From positions 434,001 through 498,000 of the forward strand of contig JAVTLE010000005.1 of the NCBI GenBank assembly GCA_033439295.1: a DNA stretch of 64,000 nucleotides. The letters are read 5' to 3'. The notes under the pieces are model-generated. The model was not told the origin of the DNA. It did no database searches and saw nothing but the letters and a program-made list of their open reading frames with translations. This DNA is from Deuterostichococcus epilithicus (lineage: Eukaryota; Chlorophyta; Trebouxiophyceae; Prasiolales; Stichococcaceae). The position numbers and the translations under genes were made by a program. Of this stretch, positions 24,273-36,232 are shown piece after piece (within the stretch, counting starts at the first letter, position 1; each line of letters starts with the position of its first letter).

Positions 24273-27200
24273 TCAGCTTCCTGCCGCCAATCCAGCATTG
24301 TGCTCGCCCCACAGCGCCGCGAAGAGAGCAGCGTCCTCTTCCACGAAGCTGTAGTCGGCCAGCGGGTCTCCTGCCAGCAGCGGCGGCTGATTGGCCGGAC
24401 ACTGGTGCTGCCGCCAGCTGCCGTTTGAGCTGCCGAAGCAATCGGTGGCGCCCGCCGTTGCCGCACCCCATGCCGACAGCCCATCCCGCTGCTGCTGGGG
24501 CGGCGGCGGCGGCGGCAGCAGCAGCTGCGGTGAGCCGCTGTGACCGCCGCACGGCACGAATCCTGTCCACCTGGGGCAGGGTCCCGCTGCGACGACAAAA
24601 GGCGGTGCTGGACCGAAGGCGCCGCCGCCAGTGCTGGAGGTGATCTCGAGGCCGCCGGGGATGAAGGTTCCTGAGGAGCCGATTCCGCCAGCTGATGCGG
24701 CAGCAGCCGGCGGATCTGCCAGCAGAACCTCGGCGCAGAATAGGAGGCCGTCCTCATGCGGCTGCAGCTGTGGATAAGCTGCCCACTGATAGCCTGCTGC
24801 CGTTGCCGCTGATGACCCCTGGCCTCCCCAGGAATCGTGCAGCAGCCAGGCTGCAGGCTCAGAGCCGAAACCGTCGGATGTCAGAGGCAGCAGCAGCGGT
24901 GTTGCTGCCCGTGCCGCCGCCGGCGGCGGCGGCGGCGGCGGTGGCAGACCCGCGTTGTCAGCAGGCGGCAGGAACCGCTCTGGCGGCGACGGTGCTGGCG
25001 AGGCCGCAGGGCTGCTGCTGCCTGTACGGAGTGGTTGACCTCAGGACATGAGCCATGTGAAGGTTTCAATAACCTCGTCTGCAGCCACATATTGCATCAG
25101 CCGGCCATGGCCAAGCAAAATTGTGAGCGTGCATGGCCAACGATCAAGGGCCTTCGTTGAGCACCCCGAGACCATGTGGGTGACGAACCTTATCAGAGGG
25201 CGCAGTCAGATACAGGCTAGCAGCTGGTGGCGTACCTGCCGACGAGTTGTTGGACATTGCTGTGAGCGGCAGCCCAGCAACTGGCGGCGACGCCCAGCTG
25301 CAGTTGTCGCCGCCAAAGTCCCAGCCAGCATCCACGTTGAAGTCGCAGCTGCCCTTGCAGCTGGCGCTGAGGCCTGGGGCGCCGGCGCCAAATGCCGACT
25401 TGCCGCCAGCGTCAGCCCCCGCGTGCGGCGGCAGGTTGGGGGGCACATTCTGGAGGCCCACGGGCAGGGCAATGCCGGCGCGCAGCTGCAGCCGCAGCAC
25501 AGCCATCAAACCTCCAAGTACAAGCGAATACGACTTGCTTTTATGGCGAGGAATCGTATGCTTGTATGCATCTTCTGCACAAGTGGTGAAAGCAATCAGT
25601 TAGCCCTCCACGTCGGTTCAGACACAAGGGCTGCTGAGGCAGCTCAGCTCTCAGCAGCCGTGTTGCGCGCTCTCCTTGCAAGCTGCTTTGAGCTCACCTG
25701 GCGAGATGACACTGCGGTGAGCACACAGCGCTGCCACGGCGGCAGGCGTGAGGGCTGCTGTGAGCCGCCCGCCGACTGCCGCCTGCTCTTGCCTGCAGCG
25801 CCACCGCCGCCGGCGCCGCGCGCGAATTGGCCGCTGGTGCTGCTGAGGCGATCGGGGGCACGGCTGCAGGGCTGCGCACACGTTGCTAGACGCGGAGGCG
25901 CCTGGGACCTTAGGGCTACCGGCGCGGCCGCAGAGTCTGCCGCTGCGGCGGCGGCGGCGGCTGCGGCCGCAGCTGCCGCCATCGCCTCCCATCCCTTGCC
26001 GGGCCGGTTCCTGGCGGCCGGCGGCCTGGCGCTGGCAGCCGCTCCCCCTGCCTGCTTCCCCTCCGCAGCTGCCGCGGCGTCGTACGCCGCCTCGCGGGCG
26101 AGGGCGGCGCTGAACCTGTCCCGGCAGGCGGCCGCTGCTGCTCGCTGCGGTCGCGAGCGCTGGGGCCCAACCGCCGCCGCCGCCGCCGCCGCCGGGCTGA
26201 AGGTGCGCTCCACTGCCTCTGAGGCATCGGAGTCGTAGGCTTCTGAGTCGAAGCTGGCCGCTGCCTTCTGCCGCCGTAGCTGCCTGCTGCTGCTGCGCCG
26301 CCTCTTGGGCAGCGGCGCCGTCGTCCTATGGCCGTATCAGATGAGACATGCTTATCTCGGGCTCTGCGACGGGCTCTGTCCGCCAACGTCTGGCACTTCG
26401 AATGAATTACAAACGCTGCAAACGAAGCTGACTAAAGGATACTACAGATGCTGCACCTGCCGGTACCGCCAGGACTCGGCCGCGCTTTGGCGGCCCCGCC
26501 GCCTGCCGCCGGTTTTGCACCACCGACGCAGCCATCGCCCTTGTCATCTGATGGACTGAGGAAGAACTCGGCGATGGGCCGGCCGTTCTTGAGCAGCATC
26601 ATGTCAACCTGCTCATTGACTGCCGCCAGCCGCTGCAATGGGCATGTCACCTGCAGAAATTTCAGTGTCAACCTCAGGCGAGCCCTCGGTCGGCTTGGCA
26701 AAGGTACTGCTTGCAATAACTCAGTCACCTGCAGGGTCACACTGCCATACACTGCTTGACATACATAATTCAAGAGCAGGAGACCCGTGGCTGTATAGCG
26801 AGATGGAGTACACAAACGGCATGTCTCGTCAGTCGACATGTCAGCCTGAGGCTTTGACCGCAGGTGTGTAAGTACAGGGCCAGGATGAAAGTCGAATCTG
26901 GGCGCCCATTGCTGCAAGATAGCAAGGTGACTTTCATGCAGGCAGAGGGTGCTGGTCCGCACCCGGCCTGCCGCGAGTTCCTGCAGGAACACCTCTGCTT
27001 CGACCAGCACATGCCGCTTGCAGCCGCCGGCCGACACTACCTGCTCGGAAACGCGCTGGCCGCCCGCCCGGCGATTCGTGCCCCCCAACCGTCGCCCGCC
27101 GCTGCCGCCGCCGCCTGCCGCTGCTTTGTGCACAGGCACCGCCCAGGAGTCCGGATCGTACAGGTCCCCCGGGGCGTCGCCCTCCCTGAGAGCGGCTTTC

Positions 27201-29030
27201 TGCACGTCAACAGGGACGGTTGTACCTTTTCCTTTCACCCTTCCGCTGTCAGCTCACTGCTGATTTATCTGGGCCACACTAGTTGCTGTGACCACGGAGG
27301 CCGTGCACCAACGTGGGAGGGGGATGCTCACCTGACGAACTCTGAGCATGCACGCCAAACCAGATATGTCAGCACTCTTACGACCCTGAAAATTGACTTC
27401 AGATGGATCGTGAGAGCACAAGTGCCAGCGCACCGGCGAGCTCAGCATGCTGTGGGCGGCCTTGCGGCGCGGCAGCAGCCCGTGGCGCCGCCGGCACAGG
27501 TGTGTGCTGCGGGGGCCGCCGCAAGTGCCCTGCTTTGCCTTGCCACCGCACTGCAGGCAGTCACAACAAGATCGGTTTTTTCGCAGTGGGTCCGCCATGA
27601 CTAATGCGGCGCCGCTGCCACTCCTGGCGGAACAGTTGCTTCCGGCAGCTGACAGGACGCGCTGTTCGAATTGAGAAGGAGCATTTGCGCTGCAGCACTA
27701 CTGCAAAGGCACGGGGAACGTAGCATGCGTGTGCGCCGCTCGGAGGCATAGAAAAAGTGTTGCTCAAGTAAAGATGGGCAAAGATGAGAGGATTCCTGCC
27801 ACAGCAATAAAGACAATGATATGTCAATGACGAACTGGAAATTGAAATGGATGCTCACTTCTGAGCACCGCATGAAGCGAGCAGTGTATCTTGTGAACAG
27901 GCCCGCTGCCACTTCGTCCAAGAGCTCCCTGTGAGAGAGTGTGCATTCGTAACAGTACTGAAACGGTGTTGATGCCGTAGCATGCGAAACTCCGCAAAGC
28001 ATTGCAGACAATGATGGCATTACTGGCGGCTACCATCGCATGCAGCATGTGTGGGTCCTCTGAATGCGATCACGACAACGCACAAGCTGGAGGGCAGATC
28101 GATCACATAGCATTGTGCTGCACAGAATGCGACATAGCTCTGCACCCTGCTCGAGCTCGATAATGTAGTGTGGCCAGCTTAGCCTCGAGCAGGGTACGGA
28201 CAGAGGCGATGTCGAGCCCACACTGTCTGCTGGCACTGCCTATACCACACATGCAGGCATGGGGGGTCCTGGCAAATTGCCTGATGGAACGGCAGTGCTT
28301 GATGCGCAACATGTGCAGTCCGCCACCTGGTCCTGTGGCTTCCTTACGGCTATGTTTGATGTATGATATTCAATGTAAGTGGAGATGTCAGACAATCTGA
28401 CGGCGTACTGCTTGTTGCGCCGCATGTGCAGGCGTGCGACGTGGTCCTGCGGCTCCAGGCTGGCCAGCAGCCGTGCGCTGGCGGCGAGGCTGGCCCAGTC
28501 CACCGCCTCGTCAATGCCCGGCCGCCCGCCGTACACCTCCCCGAACCCCAGCGCCACCTTTGCTCTTGCAGCGGGCAGCTGCCGCAGGATGCCCGCCACG
28601 ATGGCGTCCGCCTCCGGCAGGCTGATGCTGCCCTGCGGTGGAGCACGCGGGAGAGAGGGTCTCAGCAGGTTCGAGTTTCCTGAGCTGCGCCGTGTGCCTC
28701 CTGAGCAAAGTATGCAACACCATGCTACGCCACTGCTGTCGTCACTGATGCATTGCACATTGCTGCGTCTGTCATCTGCGAGTTTCAGCCGCCATAGGCT
28801 GTGTGCGCCATCATGAGAGAGAGTGATTAAAATGGCAGCTCAAACACTGGTAATTGAAGCGAACACACCTGCGACATAAGCTGCTGGTTCCAGACGCCGA
28901 TGCTGGCCATGCTGAGCCCGGCCCGGGCCAGACGGCAAAGCAGTGCAACGGCGGCGTCATCGCCTGCGTGGCGGCTCGCCGCCACCATTCGCCGCACCTG
29001 CCGCAGCGTCGACGGGTCTGCAGGCTCCAT
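24273..29030 (-). CDS. Cysteine-finger protein B, tandem paralogue of gene A
   Basis: Exons 28869-29030, 28402-28632, 28146-28222, 27859-27928, 27434-27550, 26963-27199, 26457-26650 and 25698-26325 join in phase with GT-AG sites, then about 25238-25491 and a last exon ending at TGA (24273-24275). The total is near 890 residues. The start is MEPADPSTLRQVRRMVAASR. Residues 1-157 are helical (LLCRLARAGLSMASIG, EADAIVAGILRQLPAAR, CGLDIASVRTLLEAKLATLH). A four-cysteine finger spans residues 178-199 (FMRCSECGGKAKQGTCGGP...HLCRRRH), followed by PRRKAAHSMLSSP. The region after residue ~370 is a basic patch (LPKRRRSSSRQLRRQK) and then Ala-, Ser-, Gly- and Pro-rich disorder ending in an acidic-hydrophobic motif (DYSFVEEDAALFAALWG) that resembles an activation domain. 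The pattern is not SBP, B-box, GATA or CXXC as I know them. A nuclear regulator is inferred only from the finger, basic patch and acidic tail. Confidence 0.7.
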
Positions 29031-30326
29031 CGCCGGTTACAATCTGTTGTGTATCGTTGTCGGCCGTCGACGTGCTGGAAATGTCAGTGCTGCGGCATTG
29101 GGCACACGCCTGCAACCCAGAAGCATGTTGCAGCTCGAAAGTTAACGTTTGCCACACGCAATATTACTCTCAGGCATCGGTATTGTTCTTGCGCTCACAC
29201 CGATTCCATACAACTGATCTGGGTTCCAACCAGCAGCGGCATGGCGCTGGTGCGCCTGGCAGCGTGCAGCACTGCATCAGGCGTCAAACACATCTGAACC
29301 GGACGGTCTGAATACCTTTCTGCTGCTCTCTCATACATTATGATCACCCACATCCGCAGGCCCCGCCCAGCGACCCAATGGACGTCTTCGCCGGCACCAA
29401 ATTGGTGTCGCAGCACGTGTTGCGCATGCTGGAATTGGAACTAATCATGAACATTCTCTAGTTTCCAGTCGCACCTTGGACCCGCAGATCCGTTATGGCT
29501 ACGAGGGCGCGGTGCCGCGGGGCAGGGGACCAATGCGAAGGTGGCCAGCGGACAGCAGTCCGGTGCCTTGCAGCCTCTACGACCTTCTCATGTGCGTATT
29601 CGTAGCTAATGACAACACTTTGCTGTCTGGCCGCCAGCGCAGTGCGTCTGGATCGTGGGGAACCGCTGCCGGAGTGGCTCGGCTGCGAAACGGCACCGAC
29701 GGCCAGAGAGGCTGGCGGGGGAATACACGGCGTGCAGGAGTGGCGCCGCAGGTCAGAAGACTAGGTTTTCGAGCGAAGCGGCGCTGGCGATCCGCGCGCC
29801 CCGGGTCTTAGAAGTGGCATCGAATCAGCACGAATCGAGACCTGCAATCTCAGCGGAGTGTCAGAGTTGTATCACGTGTCGGAGGGGGCTTGTTCCGCGA
29901 TCATCCCTCAGGGGAGTGTCTGTCTGGTGAGGACTTGTGGCGACGTGCGCTCTCTTGCATTCACTCTCAGGTGCAACAATCAGAGATGACGAAACGAGGA
30001 GGTCGGACAACGCTGACTCGAAGAACGACCTGCCTAACCGAAGTATCTAGTGCGCCTGAACGCATCCCGCCCCACACCTCTAATGCTATAATGCGGCTGC
30101 CTAAGACATCAAGTACAGCCACTGCAAGCGGATGCCTGCCTGCGGTCGTTCCCCGGGTGCTGCAATCATCTGAGTCTCCCGCAGACTGCGCAGCGGCGGC
30201 TGTATCAGGAGGCGCCAAACACTTGCAACCCCAGCGCACCGCCTCATCGCTGCAGCATGCCGGTGCAGCCATTCCTCACAGCGCCACAGCCTGCTGAGCC
30301 CGTGCACCGGCAGCAACAGAGGCCGC
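29031..30326. other. Intergenic, no gene seen
   Basis: 1.3 kb between the start of cysteine-finger gene B and the 3' end of the HSP60 gene, both on the minus strand. It should contain the promoter of B and the HSP60 3' untranslated region. Plus-strand frames at 29476-29811 and 29890-30297 have no motif support. Confidence 0.4.
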
Positions 30327-33300
30327 TCAGTACATGCCGCCCATGCCGCCCATGCCTCCGCCCATGCCGCCGGCAGCGCCGCCCATGTCGCCGGCGCCCT
30401 TCTCCTGCATCCCCAGGCAGCAAGCGTCCGTGCACGTCGCCACCACCAGTGTGCCAAAACTGTGCAACGCTGCTTGTTTGTTGCCCTTGCGAGTACTCCG
30501 GTAGAAACTCTTGGCTGCCTAAATGTCCACGGAGCAAAGTGGTAGATCCAAACACACGACCAGTCGGACGGATGTTAGATTATAATAACATGATTACATT
30601 CGGCGCGCCCACCTGGGGCGCCTCCACAATGATGGCCTCGCTGGTGGTCAGCAGGCTGGCGACGCCGGCGGCGTCCGTAAGCGCGGTGCGCACCACCTTG
30701 ACCGGGTCGATGATGCCCGCCTTCACCATGTCCTCGAACTGGCCTGCGCGCGGAGAGTGCAGGATGTTCAGCATACAGTTCGCGGCAAGCAGCACCCGGA
30801 GACAGGTTGGGCGCATGGCTCTTGCGAGCTGGCGTCCTACTGCCATGATGACGCTGGTGTCCTGTTTGACACAGTGACTGGCTGGCGCAGAGCCAGCATG
30901 CTTCTGCAGCCTGCGTGAGGCGCAGCATTTCTCTTGTGCGGATGAGCAGGGCCCCGCTCGCGCACCTGCGGCAGCGTTGTAGCCGATGTTGCTGCTGGGG
31001 TCGTTCTCCAGCAGCTTGCCGACGATGACGGCGCCCTCCTCGCCGGCGTTGTCCACGATGACGCGCGTCGGCGCCCGCATCGCCCGCTCCAGGGCCTCCA
31101 GACCCACCTGCAGGACCGGATGCGCATCCAGTTGCATTTTCCGAGCACCGCTTGGAGGTTGCTTCGTTGAATCCGGGATGGTGCTGTCGCCTAAAAAGGG
31201 CAAACCAGCAGCCAGGTGCAGCAGCCAGACGGACACAATGTGCAGTCAGTCGCGACAAGTCTGCAACCAGAAGGGAGCTGGAAGCAGATGGGCAAGCCCC
31301 CCGGGCAGGCGTCGCGTGCAGCAGGGAAACCGACCTGCTGGTCAAAGTTCTTCAGCTGGCCGCGCTCCTTGAAGCCGTCCACCAGGCCCTTGCTGGCGTA
31401 CAGCAGCGCTGTGCCGCCACCTGCACAGCCACCGCAGAACTGGGGTTCGATCGGGCCGGCCGCAAAGACTGTGGCATCGTGCGCGCACAGGCGCTGCAGG
31501 CTATCAGAGGTCTGACCCAAGACAAGGCGCCCTGCTCCAGGGACTACAGCACTGCTTGATGCAGCCGGCCTGCACTGTCTGGTGCGCTTGCAGAGCAGGC
31601 GTCTGCGCCAGCCGCGCAGCTGCGCCGGTGACCGTCCGGTGCCTGCGGTGGCGGCGCGACGAAAGAGCGCGGCCGCCATCATTCCTTGGCTCTTGCTGCA
31701 CGGCCCGGACCTCGGGGGAACCTCAAACACCTCCCAAAATGCATCAAGAAAACCTTCGAAAACCTTTCAGAAACCCCTTCGGTGTACGCACCCGGCACGA
31801 TGCCCTCCTCCACGGCGGCCTTGGTGGCATTGAGCGCATCGGTAACGCGGTCCTTCTTCTCGGACACCTCCACCTCGCTGGCGCCGCCCACTTTGATGAC
31901 CGCGACGCCGCCGGACAGCTTAGCCAGCCGCTCCTGCAGCTTCTCCCTGCGGGGCGGCGAGCGGGGACGGGGAAATTTTGGAAAATCCAACCTGTGTTGA
32001 AGCCTGTGATGGCGGGCTCAGGCGCCTTGCCAGCCCAGGACCCTGCGGAGACCGTTTGCTGCTGCAAGAGGCAGGCCAGCTCCTGAGATGCGCCGTCCAG
32101 AGCTGCAGGCCCAGCTCATGGGCACCTGTTGAGCTGGTTTCTGTTTGCGCGGATGCATACTGATCCTGGGGAAGTTGGCAGGCCATCTGAACCGGAAGAC
32201 GTATTGTGAAGCGTGTCCCTTCAGCCGAACGTTGGACAACGCCGGTGCAGGTGCAGCGCTGTCTCGAATTTTTCAGAGACAAGGTCTGTGAGGCGCCCTT
32301 GAGACGAGGCTGCCCATGCCAACACACTGCAGAGCACCTCGCCTCTGCTGGGAAACTCCTGTGTCGTCTGTTCAAGGGTAGGCTGTGAGGACTTCTAGGG
32401 TAGGCTGTGAGGACTTGTAGGCGAAACAAAAGCGAAACAAACGGTCCGAGCGCGGCTGCCACAGGGGCTGCGGAGTCGAGCGCAAAGCCAGTCGGCAGCA
32501 TTAGGAGCAGCTGCAGTTGCGGGTCCCGAAAGCCACTGCTTGTTTGGGAATTCAAAGGCGGACGCGCACCGGTCGTAGTCTGAGGAGGCGTTGTCCATGG
32601 CGTCCCGGATCTGGTCGCACCGCGCCTCAATGGCCGACTTGTCGCCGCCGCCGTCCAGGATGATGGTGTCGTCCTTGCTGATCGTCACCTGGGATGCGGC
32701 GGGGCGTTGCTGTTGGGTTGTTGTCGGTTGCGATTCCTGGCACAGCTGAGCCTACTTGGCTGGACTGTGCGGCTGGCTGTCGTGTCCCTGGGCGCTCGCT
32801 TGCAGCTCAGCCAAGTGTGGTCACTCGAGGCCCAGCAGACAAAACTTCAGTTGAAGCACGATGTATGGCAGATCCTGCAGAGCAACATCGTGCAGGAGCC
32901 GGGAGCAGTCCGTTGACGCACCTTCTTGGCTCGGCCCAGCATGGACGGCTCTGCCTTTTCCAACTTCATGCCCACATCCTCGCTGATGAGCTGCAGCAGG
33001 GACGACGAATCGTGTGAGACCACGCCCATCAATGTGAGCAGAAACAACGGGTGTGTGGCAAGCGCGCAAATCTGCAGTCCACGCAGGCGTGCGCAGCACC
33101 TGCCATTGCACTCGTAACGGCCGCACCTGTCCGCCAGTGAGCGCGGCGATATCCTGCAGGTTGTTCTTCCGGTTGTCGCCAAAGCCCGGCGCCTTCACCG
33201 CCGCCAGCTTCACGCCTGCTCGGATGCATTGCAGCGCCGGGCGTCAGGGCCTGGCGGCAGCGTCCTGGCGGCAGCGGTGCCGCGACCTGCTCTCACGGTG

Positions 33301-35824
33301 CTGCCTGAACCACTTGGCTGCACACGGTGCGAGCACTCGAAAGCCCGGCAGGGGTCGGCCTCCAGGACAAACACATGCCTGCGCGCAGCTTGTCGACCAG
33401 GACGAGAACATGAGAACATGCCTGCGCGCAGCTTGTTGACGATGAGCGTGGCGAGCGCCTCGGACTCTACATCCTCGGCGATGATGAGCAGCGGCTTCTG
33501 CTGCTTCAGCACCTGCTCCAGGATTGGGATCAGCGGCGCCAGCCTGCAGCGCAGCGGTTCACGTTTTCCATCAACAATGACGAAGCTTGACAGGGAGCGG
33601 GCCCTGCCCTATGCCTAACGATGGCAGACAGAGCGGCTCCTACTGCTCCAGCACAGGCTCCAGCATGGGGTGAGCAGCGACATCCGACGTGCAGCCCGGG
33701 CTCGCGCCGGAGCGCGACGGCAGCCGCCGAGGCGCCCGCTGCAGCTTCAGGGCCGTCTGGGTCCGGCGCGCACCCGGTCTTGCACGCACCCGGAGATCTT
33801 CTTGTCGAAGATGAGGATGTAAGGGTCCTCCAGCTCCGCCTTCATGGTTTTGGGGTCGGTCACAAAGTAGGGGGAGATGTAGCCGCGGTCGAACTTCATG
33901 CCCTCGACCACCTCCAGCTCGTTCTCCAGCGTCTTACCGTCCTGTCGAGAGCAACACAGCGCGAGGGTCGCGCCAGGACTGGAGCGCGCCGGACTAGGGA
34001 GGCCATGAGTCGAGAGTGTGCGCTGCCTGTGCAGCCTGCATGCAGCCTGTGTGCTCTCGCGGCGCGCACTCTCAGGGGCAGCAAGGCACTGGTGCGGCGG
34101 CCAGCGGTTGCCGGCTCCCGCAGCCCGCAGCCGTGACGCCAGGTCAGGCGGCAGGCCTCAAGGGGCGGCGCCCACTGACAACGTGCTCACCGCAACGGTG
34201 ATGACGCCCTCCTTGCCGACGCGCTCCATTGCGCGGGCTATGAGCTGCCCGATCTCCGTGTCGCCATTGGCCGAGATGGTGCCCACCTGCAGACGTCAGA
34301 AATAGTACTCGCTGCGACCTGCCCAACAACACGATGCTAGTGCATGCCTCAACATACGGTGTAAACCGGCTCCAACTGTGCCAGGAGACCGCTTGCTGCA
34401 GCTGTCCGAACTGTTGCACAGAGTCCAGCCTGCCTCTCGCCCCCCGCACCCATGCTGCTTGCGCCGCAAAGCAGCAGGCTAGTGCTCAGCTCGGCTGTGT
34501 TTTGCTTCGGCCCCACCTGCGCAATCTCCTCGGTGGTAGATATCATCTTAGCGCGGTCCTTGAGCTGCGCAATGACGTGCTCCACCCCCATCTGCACGCC
34601 CTTGCGCATCTCCTGCGGCGCGATGCCGGCGGCCGCCGACTTGCAGCTCTCGTTGTAGATGGCCCTCGCCAGCACCGTCGCCGTTGTCGTACCTGTGTGC
34701 AAGCATCTTGCAATGTTGGTGCACACGCTCGACATGTGTGCTCGGTCGATGCTGGAGCCCTGCGGCCAGGGTAGGCAGCATTGCGATCCTTTGAGCTCAG
34801 CGCTCACACAAGGGCACATCACGCACGAGATGACACCCCAGATTCACTAATGTTAGTCTACGACAGCATGCGGGACGCACCGTCGCCGGCAACATCGTTG
34901 GTGGCGGACGCGACCTGCTTGATGAGGTTGGCGCCCAGGTTTTCGAAGCGGTCCTTGAACTCGATGGCCTTGGCCACGGTCACGCCATCTTTTGTGATCT
35001 TTGGCGGTCCGTAGGACTGCTCGATGATCACGTTGCGGCCCTGCACATGTCTTGCAGCATGGCATGAGAAGTTTGCGAGGCGCCGACGCCGGGAATCTTG
35101 GGTTGCAGCAGCACCACTACCTCGTCACCGCGGTGCAGCGAAACAGCCGCCAGAGCTGCATGCGCATCTGTCCAGACTGGCTTGCTCTAAGGCTAGTGCC
35201 GCACATCAAGTGCGAGTCTCATCGGATGCGTCCCTCGCGACCTCACCTTGGGGCCCAGGGTCACTTGCACGGCGTTGGCTAGCCGCTCCACGCCCCGCTG
35301 CATGGAGGCGCGGCCCTCCGAGCCAAATTGGATTTCCTTTGCGGCATAGCCGCGCGATTGCAGCAGCTGTGCGGCGACCTACGTACCAGCAATGCCATGG
35401 CATCGGAACCATTGAGGTTGCACTACACTCCAGTGGAGGGGGGACTGCTGAATCCCGAACGATCGCCGAGAGGTGCGACATGTCAGTATCAACATGCCAA
35501 GATGCTCTGATGTGCTAGCGATCGCTTTGTAGACGGTGCATCTGAGGCTACAGTCAGGGCCGAGACATTGGCAGACGCCACGTCGGTCGATGCAGTCAGA
35601 ACTGATTGATGTTCGCGAGGTCAGCGCCGCATGCTGTCGTCCTGTCTCGAGGACCGCATCTTTTTAACCATCGGAACCAAGTATGAACAGGTATGCATGC
35701 ACCACATGTGCCGGAGCACCAGCTACCCATGCTGTATGAGCCAGCCGTCGGGAAGGAGTTGGTCACTTGCCTGCGCCTTGCTCCTCCGCGCCGCCTGTCC
35801 CAGAGCCCTACCCACGCCCTGCAT
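30327..35824 (-). CDS. HSP60: Mitochondrial chaperonin HSP60 (Cpn60), 586 aa
   Basis: Group I chaperonin that folds imported proteins in the mitochondrial matrix as ATP-driven rings with Cpn10. Fifteen exons: 35771-35824, 35247-35378, 34881-35040, 34517-34692, 34191-34286, 33790-33941, 33422-33543, 33127-33215, 32922-32990, 32570-32688, 31792-31946, 31335-31420, 30966-31107, 30613-30743 and 30327-30404. Phases and codon counts agree throughout. Landmarks are [14 protein letters not shown] just after an Arg-rich, acid-free leader ([18 protein letters not shown]), the ATP motif [61 protein letters not shown] and a GGM-rich tail. The AAK(E/D)I(Q/K)FG start and the leader match plant mitochondrial Cpn60 better than plastid Cpn60. 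Introns 1 and 7 need GC donors (CAG|GCAAGT and CAG|GCATGT). With a GT donor the family sequence is broken. Confidence 0.95.
33375..33437. repeat. Short duplication around an HSP60 splice donor
   Basis: A stretch reading CATGCCTGCGCGCAGCTTGT on the plus strand occurs twice, about 40 bp apart. The copy at the exon edge forms the GC donor of HSP60 intron 7. The second copy lies just inside the intron and repeats the same donor-like sequence in a different phase. Confidence 0.8.
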
Positions 35825-36232
35825 GATGCCAAAGTTGACAATGCGCTGCGTGCTGCTGTGCAAATGTGAAGCAAGGGTTCAGGCGCTGTGCGTTTTCAGG
35901 CAGCGAACCTTCTTCTAAACGGCATCAAAAGGCAGCTTTCCTTTTGAGTTAAAATTCAACAGGAAGACGATATTCCCTTTTGCCTTACTCCGACACTTAC
36001 CTCAGCTTTAGTAAGCAGTCATTGCACAACCGCCAGAGGAGGTGCACTGCACATGCGAGCATGCGCGAGGCCGACCTGTGGACTCAGTGACCACTTGCGT
36101 ACAGCAATCTTCTCAAAAGTGCGATTGCATCGGACTGCACAGCCCACCTTCGACGTACACTCGCGTCCGGCCCTGGCCGAACGTGACACAGTGCCTCGCT
36201 GTCCATCGGCGGTTCCGTGTTGCTGAGTCAAC
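35825..36232. promoter_or_regulatory. Short divergent promoter region between HSP60 and the decarboxylase
   Basis: 408 bp separates the two opposite start codons, so the promoters must lie close together or overlap. AT content rises at about 35930-36000. At 35904-35913 there is an adjacent nGAAn-nTTCn pair (GAA at 35905-35907, TTC at 35910-35912), which is the minimal arrangement of a heat-shock element. A third unit is not clear, so the heat-shock reading is weak on sequence alone but fits HSP60. Confidence 0.4.

Noticed and set aside
25048-26238. 396-codon plus-strand frame
   Set aside because: It is antisense to the low-complexity tail exon of cysteine-finger gene B. GC-rich repeats keep the opposite strand open.
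31185-31345. Cpn60 exon continuing past 31335 with GT-less reading
   Set aside because: The family sequence stops at NFDQQ and resumes at VGLEALERA after a clean GT-AG intron.
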